A stretch of DNA of 23,101 nucleotides from an uncultured Clostridia bacterium (lineage in GTDB: Bacteria; Bacillota; Clostridia; Christensenellales; DUVY01), in NCBI GenBank assembly GCA_937895465.1, contig CALAYY010000119.1:1-23101 (forward strand). Reading direction: 5' to 3'. Numbering within the stretch: the first letter of the stretch is position 1; the number at the start of each line of letters is the position of its first letter. This document shows positions 22,503-23,101 of this stretch, in pieces. The translations under genes and the position numbers were made by a program. Below the pieces are notes generated by a model. That model was not told the origin of the DNA, ran no database searches, and saw nothing but the letters and a program-made list of their open reading frames with translations.

Positions 22503-23101
22503 TTATATAATTTCTAACAGACGCTTTTTTGAGATGTCTGAAAGCTCGAGGGCGGATTGAACTGTAGATTTTATTTTTTGGCGGCTATCTAAAGCTTTAA
22601 TTTTGTTCCATAAATCAAGTTTTGGTATGTTTTGAGCATTTATCGTGGTAAAAATCTTGAGAAGATTGTCTTTTAGTGTTTCAAGTTCGTCTGCTTTTTT
22701 GTATATAATTTCAATATGAATTTTACCGCTTGAGCTAATATCCGTCATCAAAACCTGCAAGCAATTGTTATATTTTAGAATTGCTTCGTGTTCTTTACCG
22801 TTTATTAATATTTTTGCCGTTCCGTCTATAATATTTCTAAAATAAATCCGATAATTACGCTTTTGACTAAATTCACTGTTAAAATCTATATCAAGAATCA
22901 GAGATTCGCCTGTATCAGAAACATTGAAAGATGTAAACTGTTTTAAGCATTTTTTTGATGAGTCTTTTAACTGCTCTTCGCTTTCATACATTACAAAGCT
23001 GCCATTGCCATTAAAAATATGCACTTCCAAGTTTTTTGGGTTTGGGCAGCCGTTGCCTTTATCCGCTGACATCGGTATAATCGCACCTTGCTTTGCAAAT
23101 A
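22503..23101 (-). CDS. Glycoside hydrolase family 31 (alpha-glucosidase-like), C-terminal end, cut by window edge
   Basis: The frame stays open to the right edge and reads FAKQGAIIPMSADKGNGCPN and then NLEVHIFNGNGSFVMYE. AKxGAIIPM followed by a short beta-rich segment with a glycine-rich FNGNGSF.LYE is the C-terminal beta-domain pattern of GH31 alpha-glucosidases and xylosidases. The catalytic barrel would lie to the right, outside the window. An internal ATG at 23072 is the Met of IIPMSADKG and should not be taken as the start. The last roughly 75 residues (from about DELETLKDNL) form charged helices ending RLLEII. Likely a cytoplasmic or wall enzyme splitting terminal alpha-linked sugars; exact specificity cannot be told from this end. 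Confidence 0.8.
   Translation of the reverse strand, partial: FAKQGAIIPMSADKGNGCPNPKNLEVHIFNGNGSFVMYESEEQLKDSSKKCLKQFTSFNVSDTGESLILDIDFNSEFSQKRNYRIYFRNIIDGTAKILINGKEHEAILKYNNCLQVLMTDISSSGKIHIEIIYKKADELETLKDNLLKIFTTINAQNIPKLDLWNKIKALDSRQKIKSTVQSALELSDISKKRLLEII

Overview
The window looks like a chromosomal segment of a low-GC Gram-positive bacterium, most likely an uncultured member of the Clostridia. Reasons: strong AAGGAGG-type ribosome binding sites, several TTG/GTG starts, AT-rich spacers with near-consensus sigma-A promoters, a formate-tetrahydrofolate ligase gene, a LysM+CAP exported protein and a classical purine riboswitch. Both edges cut genes: purF on the left and a family-31 glycoside hydrolase on the right.

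Layout. 1-1822: guaA and purF, leftward from one promoter (purine synthesis). 1864-2583: a one-membrane-segment protein of unknown function with its own terminator and, upstream, a short region that can fold into several nested hairpins. 2755-4812: ftsH with promoter and terminator. 4872-6520: an unrecognised 505-residue protein with a conserved-looking start and end joined by a long low-complexity linker. 6657-12659: a leftward four-gene operon fhs - glnS - short-chain dehydrogenase-like gene - alaS. Its glnS is broken by a deletion that looks like 10 nt, and its alaS encodes a short AlaRS that ends right after the editing domain. 12911-14431: an iron-type alcohol dehydrogenase coupled to a small membrane protein, divergent from a LysM-CAP protein (14583-15296).

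15389-16958 is the most interesting regulated unit: a near-consensus promoter, a guanine-class purine riboswitch (C at the specificity position) and a COG2509-type FAD-dependent oxidoreductase. The only GC-rich partner of the terminator's 3' arm lies inside the aptamer, which predicts that ligand binding turns the gene ON, as in pbuE-type switches but with a guanine-type aptamer.

After a tRNA-Ser(GGA) gene (17126-17215) the sequence becomes visibly more AT-rich and accessory in character. It holds a small unknown gene, a secreted C39-like cysteine peptidase-fold protein, an ECF sigma factor with its putative membrane anti-sigma factor, a small divergent HTH module with clear operators and a decayed second copy, a GNAT acetyltransferase, a small membrane protein, and a 3' remnant of a flavodiiron protein gene. 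Beyond that lies the C-terminal end of a GH31 alpha-glucosidase-like gene.

All functional assignments rest on reading motifs and remembered family features; no database search was run.
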